This document shows, piece by piece, positions 10,943 to 21,926 of a stretch of DNA of 64,000 nt. The DNA lies in contig CP051141.1 of the NCBI GenBank assembly GCA_001592805.2, positions 1,364,001 to 1,428,000 of the forward strand, given 5' to 3'. The DNA is from Peltaster fructicola (taxonomy: Eukaryota > Ascomycota > Dothideomycetes). The notes beneath the pieces are model-generated. The model was not told where the DNA came from. It worked only from the letters and a program-made list of their open reading frames with translations, and made no database searches. Every line of letters begins with the position of its first letter. Position 1 is the stretch's first letter. A program made the position numbers and the translations under genes.

Positions 10943-11303
10943 GACCCGTTTGTATGATATATTGAGCGTCTGGGAAGCATGCGTGGCGTGGCTTTTCGTC
11001 TACGAAGACTTAACGACCACCTGCTGGACAGGTCTATATGCCCTAGATTATGTTAGATCGATATTGTAATAATACTCCTCCAGATAGCGCTGCCTTCAGC
11101 AGTCACTTGTGGTGCCTGAGGCTCAATATCGCTTCCCGGCCGACTTGCCTAGTGCCAGGCATCATAGCTCGCGTGTACAGGTCATTGTACCTGCATCAAG
11201 ACAACAAATCTACTTCACACACCACGATTAACGTCCATACAGCGACCATCCTTCAGACTGCTGTAGCTACAATCGCCGCATCAGTGGAAGCTACTCAGAC
11301 AGT
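10943..11303. other. intergenic region, promoter of RPN6
   Basis: A 361-bp spacer between two same-strand genes. I see no gene in it. It should hold the 3' UTR of the NIPA gene and the promoter of the proteasome subunit. Confidence 0.5.
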
Positions 11304-12625
11304 ATGGCGGCAGAAGATGATGCCAAGCGCATCGAAGAGGCGAAGAAGTTGTCGAAAGAGCAACCAAAGAAGGCGGAGCAGATATATCAAGAGATCTTGT
11401 CGAGACCGCCACCTACCAGTGACAAGGCCATCAGAGATTATGAGAATGCTCTTCTAGGCTTGGGAGAGCTGTACAGAGACCACAACCGACCAAATGACCT
11501 GGCAAACCTCATACGGCAAACCCGAGATGTGCTTACCAGCTTCGCTCGTGCAAAAACCTCCAAGCTCGGTGAGTAGTATCTATGCTTTGGCGAGGTGCGT
11601 ATGCTGACTGCTCACTAGTCCGACAACTCCTCGACCTGTTCGCGCCGATTCCCAACACCCTCGAAACACAAATCTCGGTGACGAAGTCCTGCATCGACTG
11701 GGCAGTGTCACAACGCCAGGGCTTTCTCCGACAGAACCTCGAAGTGCGTCTGGTTGCGCTGTACATGCAGAAGCAGAGCTACTACGATGCTCTGACGTTG
11801 ATCAACAATCTCTTGAAAGAGCTGAAGAGATTGGACGACAAGCTAGTATTGGTGGAGGTGCAGCTGCTGGAGAGCAGAGTGTATCATGCGCTGGGCAATG
11901 TGCCAAAGGGTAGAGCTGCTCTGACAAGTGCGAGAACCAGTGCAGCATCAGTCTACACGCCACCTCTGCTGCAAGCTGGGTTGGACATGCAGTCGGGACA
12001 GCTCCATGCAGAGGACGGCGATTTCAACACAGCATTCTCCTACTTCATTGAGGCCATGGAGGGATTCGCCAGCCAGGACGAGACGCAGAAAGCGACGTCA
12101 GCTCTGCAGTACATGCTGCTGTGCAAAATCATGCTCAACCTCGGCGACGACGTCAACACACTGATGACCTCGAAGAATGCACTGAAATATGCTGGCAAGA
12201 ACCTTGATGCAATGAAGGCTGTGGCGCGAGCACACTCGAACCGAAGTCTGGAAGAGTACGAGCAGGCGCTTCACAACTATCGCTTCGAGCTGGGCAGCGA
12301 TAGGTTCATTGCGCGCCACCTGCGCCGCCTGTACGACAGTATGCTTGAGCAGAACCTGATCAAGGTTATCGAGCCGTTCTCAAGGGTCGAGATCTCACAC
12401 GTCGCGCAAATGGTTGGGCTGGATGTGGCACAGGTCGAACGCAAGCTCAGTCAGATGATCCTCGATCGAGTCATTATTGGCGTGCTGGACCAAGGAGCTG
12501 GCGTGCTCACCGTGTTCGACGAGACGGAGAGAGACAAAGGGTACGATGCCGCACTCGACACCATTGAGAAGCTTAACAGCGTGGTCGACGTGCTCTACAC
12601 GAACCAGGCCACCCTACTCGAATAG
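11304..12625 (+). CDS. RPN6: 26S proteasome lid subunit Rpn6 (PSMD11)
   Basis: Exons 11304-11568 and 11619-12625 joined over a 50-nt intron (GTGAGT...CACTAG) give 423 aa, essentially the family length (human PSMD11 is 422). TPR-like helical repeats fill residues 1-290 (AEQIYQEIL, NLEVRLVALYMQKQSYYDALTL), and a PCI domain closes the protein, including the winged-helix part around VEISHVAQMVGLDVAQVERKLSQMILD. Rpn6 clamps the regulatory lid to the base and the alpha-ring of the core particle, so it should be essential for ubiquitin-dependent degradation. COP9 subunits share the PCI fold but not these N-terminal segments. Confidence 0.95.
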
Positions 12626-14685
12626 CAAACCTCTCCCAATGAATAATGGCATTATTTGATGCACCCCACTTTACGTATGCCATGCAGCAGGCGTACACGA
12701 TCAGCCGCAAGCGTGAGGTTCTGCTGCAGGTATCAGACGTCTGTCGCTCACGGGGATAAAGAGCCTTTGTGTGCAACCTTGTCATCTGTGCCGTGATTTG
12801 CAGCGGGGTGCTCATCAGTCGCCTGCACAGCTTTCGACCTCCTGCATCTCTGCACGGCTTGCACAACCTGGAGAGATTTGTGTCATTTGCCTGGTTGCAT
12901 TCGAAGCGACGCGTCCTTATGTGCTGTCGACGCCCGGTCTGCCTCGGAAGGAGACCAAGTCGAGTCAGATATACAAGCTTACCGGGCTATTTGCATGGTA
13001 GAGAAGTATGGGACCGCTTCCTCATTGTGTTCTCTTGACTCGTAACGATTGATGAGGACGATACGCAAGCGAAGTGTACTACATTGGAGAGTAGTCATGA
13101 CAGACCAAGTGAAGTGGATAAGCTGAGCGAGATATTTCTCCACTGGCTGTGTATATCCTCCCTTGTCATTGGGTTACTTCGAAGCCATGACATGTTTCCC
13201 AACGGCTCTTGGCTTATCACATGTAAATGCACATGCATGGCTCAATTAGATCGAGCGCTAAATTATCGGCATTCTCAGCTTGGTTCTGCTGTAGTCGTCG
13301 CACGAAACCAATACGGGAGCAGGCAATAGAGTGTGAACAGTTCCCAGGGTATACCAGGAGGTGTGGCTGAGTCTCGGATTTTGGGATCGAGATCGACGAA
13401 AGCATGCTTTCCATCAACCAGCCGTGTCTGAGACGTCATCCATGGGAGTGAGATGAAAAGAACCAGACTTGTACCTCTCAACCAGTTCCCTGGGTAGCCT
13501 CTCTGCAAGTCGATCAGCAACAGCGGGTACGTACCATCTCAACGAGTACGTTTTTAGTGTGGACGAGGGGCACAAGGGACCGCAAGTTCGATGGGAGGAC
13601 AATGAGCAGAAGGAAGTGCTAAAAGGATATGTCCTCTACGTCCTAAGAGACTCAAGACGATCCGGTGCTGGCGATCTGCAGCGTAGCAGAGAGCTCCGCG
13701 AAAGTTGGCATGGTGAAACTGCCAAAAGGATGCCTTACCTTGTTTGCCCTGCCGTGTAGCTTATCTCTCTGAGCTGCAGAAGAGCGCGAGGAATGATAGA
13801 CGCAACACTCTACTTGCTGCTAGGCACCACGTTTTCGGCGCACGGCTCATTTCACTTGACAGCGACACCCCTTGCAAGTCGTGATACCTGCAGCATGCCC
13901 ATCAGGAGCTAGAGCAGATGGTTACGCGGAAGACGCTCCTTTCGTGTGATGTGACCGGATACCAATGGAAGACAAATGATGGGTGAAAGAAACAAAAGCA
14001 GCAATGTGACGACGACGATGAGTAGTTCCAAGCTTTCCTGCTATCACACTGAGGCTCCCTGACGAATGAGCTGCGCCACAGTAACGGAGCCGTGTGAGAT
14101 GATATGACGTGCCCAGCTCTTTAGTCTTCTTTCACATGCCAATTTCGCAGCACATGCTTCCTGGGAAAGAGAGGTGTGGCATGGTAGCCGCATCGCGTAA
14201 TGATGCTACAGTACCGGGTCCCTGCTGTGCGATCAGAATAGCAGAGCAGCTTGGATCAACGTGCCCATGCATATCGGACTCAACAGATCCAAGGCTGGGC
14301 CTTGATTGTATAGCTATCGAGTGACTGCCTGCCTGCCATTCCTGCCGCATTCCCCTACCTCATCGACTGCCAACTTTTCTCTTACCACCACCATCATCCA
14401 TCCTCTGCCATCCCTTCACCTCTAACCCAGCTCAAAACCACAACTGATACCCGTCCCTGTCTGTTGTGTTACACGAAAAACAATCCACTATTGACAAGGA
14501 ACAAGACAAACTGTGAGTTCTCTCCGTGGCTCGCTCACACGAGGAAGCACAACTGTGTAGATCATACGCGGCACGCAGAGCAATCTGTGCTTTCTTGCTA
14601 TCATCACGAAAACAAGCTCGCTGACCACTCTGTTTCAACAGCAACAGCTACAGCTACATTCTCATACCACATCACCGAATCTATC
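12626..14685. other. 2-kb stretch without a convincing gene
   Basis: Several frames of 60-96 codons occur on both strands, mostly lacking ATG starts. On the minus strand near 13.2-13.6 kb, two overlapping frames are linked by a possible very short intron (GTACGT donor, TTGCAG acceptor, about 32 nt), which may be a relic. The last 350 bp (14340-14680) are rich in CT and CA tracts and are likely promoter and 5' UTR of the CAP20 gene, whose high expression is typical in fungi. Confidence 0.4.
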
Positions 14686-15473
14686 ATGCCTCACGCCACT
14701 GAAGAGATCGTCAATGGCGATAGCTCCAACTCAAAGACCATTTCCCACTTGGCTTCCTACCCAGCTGTGTCAGACAGCATTGACACCTTCAAGTCACACC
14801 CATATGGCAAGAAGTCTCTCGAGATGGCCAACGACGCCTACACTCGCTTCGCTAAGCCAGTTGAGCCATACCTCGAGACCCCATACTCATACGCCAAGCC
14901 ATATGTCAGCAAGGCTGATGAGTTTGGTGACCGTGCATTGAGCAGCGTCGACGGACATTTCCCAATCGTCAAGGAGAAGACCGACACCATCATCGAGAAG
15001 GCCAAGAGCACCGCCTTCTGGCCATACACATACCTGAACGAGACATGGTCTGGTGAGTATTTCACATCGATTGAACAAACAGCTGCTGACCATATCTAGA
15101 CGAGTACAACAAGACCGCTGGCCACAAGAACCGTGGCAAGGGTATCTCTACCAGTGTCCTCGCTATCGTGTCCACCGAGCTCCGCATCGCCAGCGACTTC
15201 TTCCACTACGTTGCTGACAACCTCCGCCCAGCCTATGAGGAGGGCAAGTCCAAGGCCGACGACCTTGCATCTGCTGCTCTCGACAAGGCTTCCGAGTATG
15301 AGCGTTACGGCAAGGAGAAGTACGCCGAATTCAAGGGCCAGGCTCAGCAGAAGGTAGACGAGGCTTCATCTACTGCCTCCAAGAAGACCGATGAGGTCAA
15401 GGAGACTGCTTCCAAGAAGACCGACGAGGCTAAGCACGAGGCCCAGAAGACCAAGGAGAAGGCACAGAAGTGA
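14686..15473 (+). CDS. CAP20: CAP20-type perilipin, lipid-droplet protein
   Basis: Exons 14686-15052 and 15100-15473 flank a 47-nt intron (GTGAGT...ATCTAG) and give 246 aa. The N-terminal half matches the CAP20/perilipin family: ISHLASYPAVSDSIDTFKS, PYGKKSLEMANDAY, then VEPYLETPYSYAKPYVSKAD and VDGHFPIVKEKTD. CAP20 was described as a pathogenicity gene of Colletotrichum expressed in appressoria, and fungal perilipins coat lipid droplets and control triacylglycerol turnover. The C-terminal 70 residues are a Lys/Glu/Ala amphipathic helix with two copies of ASKKTDEVKE/ASKKTDEAKH, resembling LEA-type repeats. The ATG at 14686 follows a CT/CA-rich leader. Confidence 0.93.
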
Positions 15474-15724
15474 GAGTGTGACATCGGAAGTGAAGACAAC
15501 GACGACCCTCGACTCTCTCTCCGAAACATCCAATCCTGTGGATGAACGAAAAGGAACATTCCGAATGTCGATACTCTTTGATATGAGATCTGCGTGGACT
15601 TTAGTAAATCGGGCAGCATGAGATTTATAGCATCAATACAGCGTGACAAAGCATGGGAGACCACCATCAAGCATGGCATGAGACAGTATCTGTCATCTCG
15701 AGACGTGAGCAATGCTATCTCATC

Positions 15725-17020
15725 TCACTTCAGCACCATTATACCATAAGGATCTCTGTCCACTTCACTGACATGGACTTCGAAGTGCTCGTCTGTATCG
15801 TCCTGCTCGCGGATCTGTGACCACTGCACTAGTTAGCGTGTGTTTAGGAATGTACACAATCCAGCTCACCTGATCCTTGATCTCTTCCTGAAGCTGCGGC
15901 TGTAGCACACTGTGCAAGAAGCCTCGCTCCGTGTTCGAATGAAAGAGCGTAATGACGCATTTGCCCTGCTCGATAGCCGCAAGTGCTTCGTGGTGGCTAA
16001 GCTCACCAGTGAACAACAAGTCGACATCCTCTCCGTCTTTCTCCATCTCGGAGAAGAGATGGCCACCAGAGCCTGCGCATATCCCAATGCTCTTGATCAT
16101 CATTTCACTTGCTGCTTTGCCCTGCGGAACTGCAATTGGGAAGCCCTTTGGATTGCCAAGTCCGAGCCCGATTCTGTCGACAATCTCTGTCAGAGGTACT
16201 GCTGACGACAGGCGTACTATTCGACCCATGCCAGCACCGTTTTGTCCGCTCACTGACACTTTCTTGATCGGGTACCGTTCATGCTTCGTCGAACCAAGCT
16301 CCAATGCACTTTCGTGTATCGACAGCTGGGATGGGTGATGCTGTAGGGTGTATGTTGGTCGCGCCGGAAGCTTTGCGGCGGTGTGGTCGTCGTTGTCGTC
16401 CTTTGATGCCAAATCTCGAGTGGGCTCTCCAGAAATGATGTCTGCCAGCCAGTCTCCAAGTCCTCCAGGTGCAGCATCAATAGCAGTATGAGGACTGTAT
16501 ACCTGGGACTTCGTCAACACATCTTCGCTGTAAGGAACAATGACATACACTGATGCCTTCGGCCGCGAGTCGCAACAGACTTTGTTGTTGTGTATTCTGC
16601 AGCGTCAAGCTCTTAAGTCCTCGAAAGATGATCGGATCTACGCTTCATTCATTATCAGACTGTGTTGACGACTGGGCTGTGCCACTCACGGTAAGCCACT
16701 ATACAGGAGTCCCTCCTCTTAATTGCCTCGTCAGCGACAGCTTTCGTAAGATCGATCGTAAGAAGGACGGAGTTTTGTTGTTGTCGTTCTTTATTGTATG
16801 GTGCCTCGAGGAGTACTACATAGTTTGATTAGCATGGTTACGTGTAGACATTGCTTGAGCACATACAGCCTGTATTGTCGAAGCTCTTGTCTGCAAGTGC
16901 TTCGGGATAGCTAGAAGGTTAGTCGTGGACGGTTCGTGAAAGTGTTATCATAACCTACAGTTTCCTCATTGCAGCGACCACGGCCTGCGTGAAAGGCGCT
17001 GAGCCCACCGGGGTGCTCAT
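15725..17020 (-). CDS. NIF3: NIF3-family (DUF34) metal-binding protein, six exons
   Basis: I rebuilt six exons: 17020-16959, 16910-16867, 16815-16690, 16637-16549, 16502-15870 and 15814-15725. The five introns are 46-55 nt with canonical GT-AG ends, and the joined frame is 347 aa. Family motifs appear in the right order across the junctions: ALADKSFDNTGLLLEAPYN, VLLTIDLTKAVADEAI, IVAYHPIIFRGLKSLTL, GISVYSPHTAIDAAPGGLGDWLAD, then GICAGSGG, LFTGELSHHEALAA and VSEVDRDPYGI. NIF3 proteins bind a dinuclear metal centre through these His/Asp/Glu residues and form toroidal oligomers; the yeast protein is mitochondrial or cytosolic and its reaction is still debated. It shares a 214-bp divergent promoter with BolA2. 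Confidence 0.93.
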
Positions 17021-17234
17021 CGTACTGTAGACTCGTCGTGCGATGCTCTTCAGCATGAATGATGAGCATAGGATCTTGTGAAACGAGTGATGGAAGGGAA
17101 ATATCCAGGATTCGCGAGCTTTCCAAACGACACTCGCTCTACGTCATCTAGTATCGCGCTATCACGTGCGGGTATACATTTTCCGACCACAGACAACAGG
17201 GAAAGCTGCAAGCGAAGCGACATTCCTTTGCAAG
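17021..17234. promoter_or_regulatory. bidirectional promoter NIF3 / BolA2
   Basis: Only 214 bp separate the two divergent ATG codons. The interval must serve both genes. It contains CACGTG-like sequence (tatCACGTGcgg, about 17161-17169), a palindromic E-box that in fungi is bound by bHLH factors such as Pho4, Cbf1 or SREBP-type proteins. Its use here is an inference. Confidence 0.55.
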
Positions 17235-17586
17235 ATGAGCGCACGAACCGATAGTGAAGCCGCAGAAGTGCAGGCAACCTCAGGCATTACTCCGGATGCT
17301 CTGGGCGCGACTCTAAAGGCGAAGATTGAGGCGACTCATGTCGATATACAGGATTTATCAGGTCGGTCGCGACTGAGACCACACCGATGCTGGCTAATGC
17401 ATGGTAGGAGGCTGTGGCCAAATGTTCGAGGCGGTGATAGTTTCACCACAATTCACCAAGAAGACCACGCTAGCACGACATCGACTGGTCAATGGAGCAC
17501 TCAAGGAAGAAATCGCTGCCATACATGCTTGGACGCCGAAGTGCTTCACTCCTGAGGAATGGGAGAAGAAGCAGGCCAGCAGCTGA
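17235..17586 (+). CDS. BOL2: BolA-like protein 2 (Fra2/Bol2 type)
   Basis: Exons 17235-17361 and 17408-17586 joined over a 46-nt intron (GTCGGT...GGTAG) encode 101 aa. The BolA fold is clear: [37 protein letters not shown], then the helix-turn segment [18 protein letters not shown], with the invariant histidine in LARHRLVN. The Cys of GGCGQMF matches the extra iron-sulfur ligand seen in cytosolic BOLA2/Fra2 rather than mitochondrial BOLA1/3. With a CGFS monothiol glutaredoxin these proteins bridge a 2Fe-2S cluster and report iron status. The GTCGGT donor is weaker than usual, but splicing there restores the conserved motif exactly. The start is chosen as the first ATG in frame. Confidence 0.93.
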
Positions 17587-17594
17587 TCTACGGA

Positions 17595-19667
17595 CTAGCT
17601 TAGAAGCACTCGAATCTCGTCGTTCGTACGAGGGAACAAATCCCTAAGCAGCATCGACTCCTCCTCATCACCATTGACAAGCTTGGTTCTCTTCTCGTCC
17701 GCCTGCAGAAGCAAACTCTCAATCTCCTCGAAGTCTTCACAGAACTTCTCAGCAGCATTCTCGATGACCTTTCGTACAATAGCTTTGTCCTCCAACTGAT
17801 TCAGGAAAGCGCGAGCATCCTCGTTGGCTGTCGGTAAGAATGCGTCCAGCTTCTGTGCTACAGAGGCCAGCTGATCGGAGTCTGCGTATAGAGGAGCTAG
17901 GTCGTCAATGGTATTGAAGTTATCCACAAGGTCTTCCAGTCCGGATTCGTGTGAGAACCATTTGTGTGTTGCTGTTGTGAGCAGATCGATGTGCTCATCG
18001 ACCTTTGGTCGCAGGTCTTCTGTGCGGTCAGCAAATGCGTACGTACTGAGGACGCCTCTCGTAGCTGTCAGGCAGTTCAAAGCAAAGACATGGTTGCCAG
18101 GTGAGTAAAGTCGCTTCGAGATGCTTTCACAGCCCGCTAGGTATGGATCAAGAGCAGTCTCCAGAATTGGTTGGAAGCCTTCTATACGCTGGTTGCGATC
18201 GGCTGTGGATGCAGAAGTATCATAGCTCTTCATCAGTGCCTGCAAGGTCTCCAGAGCTTCGTCCAGGAATTCAGGCGGAGATAGGTCGTCCTCGTTGACA
18301 AAATGATCTACCTGGAGCTGGGTGATGTGATCACGCATGATCGAGTTGAAGCTCCGAAGTGCTGTGCCTGATACTGGTCGGATCGTCTCAAGCATTGCTG
18401 CATCAGTGCCGAGTAGTGAGGAGAAAATGTTGCAGTAGAACGTCACCAGATTGGAGATCCTATAAGCAAGAATGGCATCCTCGTGGCTTTGAATGACCTG
18501 CTCAGTACGCTGCTTGAGCTGTCGACAGACTCCTGCAAGATCACGATTGACGAGATCATTGAGGGCATTTCGTCCATCAAACACTTGCGCAGGCTCTGCA
18601 GACCATGGCTCGCTCTCTATACCAGCCTGGATGCTCTTCGCGATCTCGTCACCCTCTGAGATGAACAGGCTTTCGAGAGCCTCACGCTCCGAGACTGTAG
18701 CAGAGTGCGCCCATGCAAGCATGTCTCCAACATAACGCAAAGGATCGTGAGCCGAAAGCTCTATCGCCTTGCCCATGACTGGGTGCTCTCGGTCAACAGG
18801 CGCACCAGTCAAAGCAGCATAGAAGTTGTTTGACAGCACATTCTCCCGAGCTTCAGCGAAGAAGTCAAGACAGTTCTGGAACATGCTCGGTCGCTCTGCC
18901 AGTACTCTGAGAGCCCTTCGAATGGCAGCACTGATCTGAGGGTTCTCCAAGTCGAGCGTTTTGAACTCGCGTTGTATCCATCGGTAGAGTTTGTTGAAGG
19001 CGCCATTGAGCTGTCGAGTGCTCTGCTCCAGGATCTCCAGACCCAACCGCTGATTTTCAGTCCCAAGCAAGATCTGACAGTCTTGATGTATTTTCTTGAC
19101 TCTGGTCAGAATGCGGAAAAAGTCGTCATTGACGGGCTCAGCAGACGAGGTAAGAGTTGAGAGGTCTGCGTCAGACACAACAAAGTGCTCACTGAACGCA
19201 CGAAGTATACGTTGCTTGTTCTCGATCTGATTCTTGTCAACCAGGATCGACTTGGCTTCGTCCAGCATTGGTGCAGTTTCTCGATGTGATGCCGCGATGT
19301 GCTTGCGCATCTCAGCACAGCTGGACTTCAGGCTATTGATGGCAGCGCCGACACGTTTTAGCTGCTCAGCAACTCGGCCAAAATCACTGACGATCTCGCC
19401 ATTGCATTGTATGAGTTCTTCTTGCACATCGAGACGAAAGTTACGCCGCGTTTCTGAAGAGTTTGTGACTCCTCTGGAGTCCAAGATCGACAACGTATCG
19501 CGGATATCCAGATCTGCATACGATGCTGAAAGGACATTGGTGACGCGAGTCTGCAGAGCATTCGTTCTTGGCTGCGGTCCTTGTGGACCGACTCCTGGAG
19601 AGAGTAGAGAGTCCATCAGTGGCTCGCCTGGAGACATTAGAGGGTTCGCAGAGTCTATGGTCGGCAT
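17595..19667 (-). CDS. COG6: conserved oligomeric Golgi complex subunit 6
   Basis: The frame gives 690 aa from ATG 19667. The N-terminal coiled coil matches COG6: LQTRVTNVLSASYADLDIRD, ILDSRGVTNSSETRRN, then a long helical body with GLEILEQSTRQLNGAFNKLYRW and AIRRALRVLAERPSMF. COG6 is in lobe B of the Golgi tether and binds the SNARE syntaxin 6. The frame stays open 32 codons upstream of this ATG (to about 19763) and reads like Ser/Thr/Pro-rich protein, but no in-frame ATG precedes it, so either Met at 19667 is the start or a short upstream exon is missing. It is tail-to-tail with BolA2, 8 bp apart. Confidence 0.92.
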   Translation of the reverse strand: MPTIDSANPLMSPGEPLMDSLLSPGVGPQGPQPRTNALQTRVTNVLSASYADLDIRDTLSILDSRGVTNSSETRRNFRLDVQEELIQCNGEIVSDFGRVAEQLKRVGAAINSLKSSCAEMRKHIAASHRETAPMLDEAKSILVDKNQIENKQRILRAFSEHFVVSDADLSTLTSSAEPVNDDFFRILTRVKKIHQDCQILLGTENQRLGLEILEQSTRQLNGAFNKLYRWIQREFKTLDLENPQISAAIRRALRVLAERPSMFQNCLDFFAEARENVLSNNFYAALTGAPVDREHPVMGKAIELSAHDPLRYVGDMLAWAHSATVSEREALESLFISEGDEIAKSIQAGIESEPWSAEPAQVFDGRNALNDLVNRDLAGVCRQLKQRTEQVIQSHEDAILAYRISNLVTFYCNIFSSLLGTDAAMLETIRPVSGTALRSFNSIMRDHITQLQVDHFVNEDDLSPPEFLDEALETLQALMKSYDTSASTADRNQRIEGFQPILETALDPYLAGCESISKRLYSPGNHVFALNCLTATRGVLSTYAFADRTEDLRPKVDEHIDLLTTATHKWFSHESGLEDLVDNFNTIDDLAPLYADSDQLASVAQKLDAFLPTANEDARAFLNQLEDKAIVRKVIENAAEKFCEDFEEIESLLLQADEKRTKLVNGDEEESMLLRDLFPRTNDEIRVLLS

Positions 19668-20891
19668 GTCGCTAAGATAGGCGTGCGGATCTTGACTCAG
19701 GCACGATGTTGTTGTACCGAATGTGCCGCGACTTGACCTTCGCGGAGGGATTGGTGTTGTCACAACGATATATGCTTCTCAATAGAGTGCTAGTTGTCAC
19801 AAAAGCGTGACTCGGCGGTCGGGCATGATTCGGTGCAGCTCCGTGATGCCTGAGGCATATCATGACCACAACATTGTACAGTACATGTATGGGCCTCACA
19901 TCAACGACCAACCTCTGCGGCCCTTTTAGGAGTCACGGCGAGACTCGCATCGCGAAGCATTGCAGCATTCGAGTATGCCTTGCGTGTGAGAGGATCCGTC
20001 GAGGTCAACAAATGGTCGTCGCTGCTGAAGACGATGCACCGACTGATAAGATCATCGTAAGCACACTCTAGAAAGGTTGTGCTACAGCCAATGCCCGATA
20101 TAGCGAGGGAACGTCTTTTACGATGTCCTTGTCTAACCAATAGGGAGACCTTAGAGCCATGCTTTCGGACATCGCCAAACAGCTTTCGGTACAACAACAG
20201 CCCTGTGATGGTGATACAAACCGTTCGACAACAGCCATCGCTGTATGGAGGATTCGCTGTACCGCTAAGGACCGTATAGAGATAGACTCTGGAAACAATC
20301 CGGACACAACATGGCCGAACTGGCCGAAACTCCATCTCTCGTGTCCAATAAAGCCTCCTTCAGCCAGCAAGACACACCATCAGCGACATGTGAGCCCGCC
20401 ACGACTGATGGATGCAGCGCCAAGCCGGAAGACCAGTCACAATAGCCCTCTTGACCCGTCTGACACTGAGTAGCTTGGTCGGACCCTCTATCTTCACCTT
20501 GTGAATGCTGCTGAGGTCGAAAGCCACGTCTTTGTGGCCGCGCACGAGACAATGCCAAGAGGTTCATTGACGCTGAGGCGTACGCAAGCGTCAGGCGTAG
20601 CCATCGTATAATGCTCTGCATAGACAAGACAGGAAGCGCCTTGGGACGCCACCACGTTTGCACAGCCTCAAAGGCTGCACTAAAGCTCGCGGGGTCCCTT
20701 GCCTTTGTTGCTCCCGCACTTGCATCAGCAGGAGCTATATGCAAGTCCGATTAACATATTGCAGATACATCGATCTCACGCGACGTTGTCTAGAATCATA
20801 CCGCACTACCCAGACCAACGAGCCATTCGCCTGCGCTACCAGCATCATCAACAGCACCACCAGTCGTGACTGACCAGAAGCCCACCCAGTC
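19668..20891. other. intergenic region COG6 / NCS-1, no convincing gene
   Basis: The stretch holds the promoters of the two divergent genes. A minus-strand frame from about 20744 to 20265 has a protein-like first half (Ala-rich, then a hydrophobic WLRLTLAYASASMNLLAL segment) but begins at TTG, and a second overlapping minus frame ends at 20360. I could not find a supported exon join, so I do not call a gene. Confidence 0.35.
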
Positions 20892-21926
20892 ATGGGAAAA
20901 TCGTAAGTCACAAGCCCTCATTGGAGCGCATTCCGAAGGAACGATGCAGATTTGATCTTGAGCATGTTTGAATTGCTTCAAGGGATGTGGAAGCAGCACC
21001 GGCACGTGGCAGCACGCTCAGCATCAACGATCTTATGGAGGACCAAAACTCTACGCATCTCAATACCTCGAGAACCAGCTCACTCAATTACGCTCGCTCG
21101 AGACCACGCCCGATCCCTCGTCATGAGTCCAGCAGCTACCCGCAATGGAAGTCCAAGCAAGAGTGTGCACTGAAGATCGGTCTGCATCGTTTCGAGGAAG
21201 AGATCGCTGCTGCAACAAGGATATCGCGGTTGGAGTTCACAAAGGACTTGCTAACAATGCATGTCGATAGTCAGAGCAAGCTGTCGCAGCAAGAACTGTC
21301 CGACCTACAGAAAGCCACACATTTCGACAAGAAAGAGCTGCAACAATGGTACAAAGGTAGGCGTCACACGCACTTGATGCGGACAGTGTTGACAGATGAC
21401 CAGGATTCTTGAAGGACTGTCCAGGCGGTATGCTCTCGAAGCAGGAGTTCCAGAAGATCTACAAGCAGTTCTTCCCATTCGGTGATCCGTCATCGTTTGC
21501 AGACTACGTCTTCAATGTCTTCGATTCTGACAAGAGTGGTACCATCGACTTCAAGGAGTTCATCGTCGCTTTATCGGTCACCAGCAGAGGCCAGATGGAG
21601 GATAAGCTTGACTGGGCTTTCCAGTTGTACGACATCGATGGAGATGGCAAGATTAGCTACGATGAGATGCTGCAAATCGTGCGAGCAATCTACAAGATGG
21701 TACGGCCGTGGGGTGTGATCGTGCAACGTTGGACTAATCGTCGTAGGTTGGATCCATGGTGAAACTACCTGAAGACGAAGACACGCCAGAGAAACGAGTG
21801 GACAAGATCTTCAAGCTGATGGACAAGGACCGCAATGGTACCTTGAGCAAGGAAGAGTTCAAAGAAGGAAGCAAGAAGGACGAAACGATTGTGTCAGCGC
21901 TATCACTTTACGACGGATTGGTATGA
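20892..21926 (+). CDS. NCS1: neuronal calcium sensor 1 / frequenin
   Basis: Four exons: 20892-20902 (11 nt, encoding only MGK and part of Ser), 21271-21356, 21404-21699 and 21747-21926; introns of 368, 47 and 47 nt. The 190-aa product matches NCS-1 in length and motifs: MGKSQSKLS with a myristoylatable Gly2, [15 protein letters not shown] (degenerate EF1), then three canonical EF loops [24 protein letters not shown] and [12 protein letters not shown]. In yeasts the orthologue activates phosphatidylinositol 4-kinase Pik1 and links calcium to signalling and growth. The first intron is far longer than the others here and contains an in-frame ATG (21035) that would give a non-myristoylated long form. 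Confidence 0.95.

Noticed and set aside
12771-13001. Plus-strand frame with protein-like composition
   Set aside because: No ATG start, no splice partner and no recognised family.
15344-15712. Minus-strand frame of 122 codons over the CAP20 3' end
   Set aside because: Mirror image of the Lys/Glu-rich CAP20 tail; composition and overlap explain it.
20265-20744. Minus-strand frame of 159 codons
   Set aside because: Starts at TTG, no supported join to a real start, no family.
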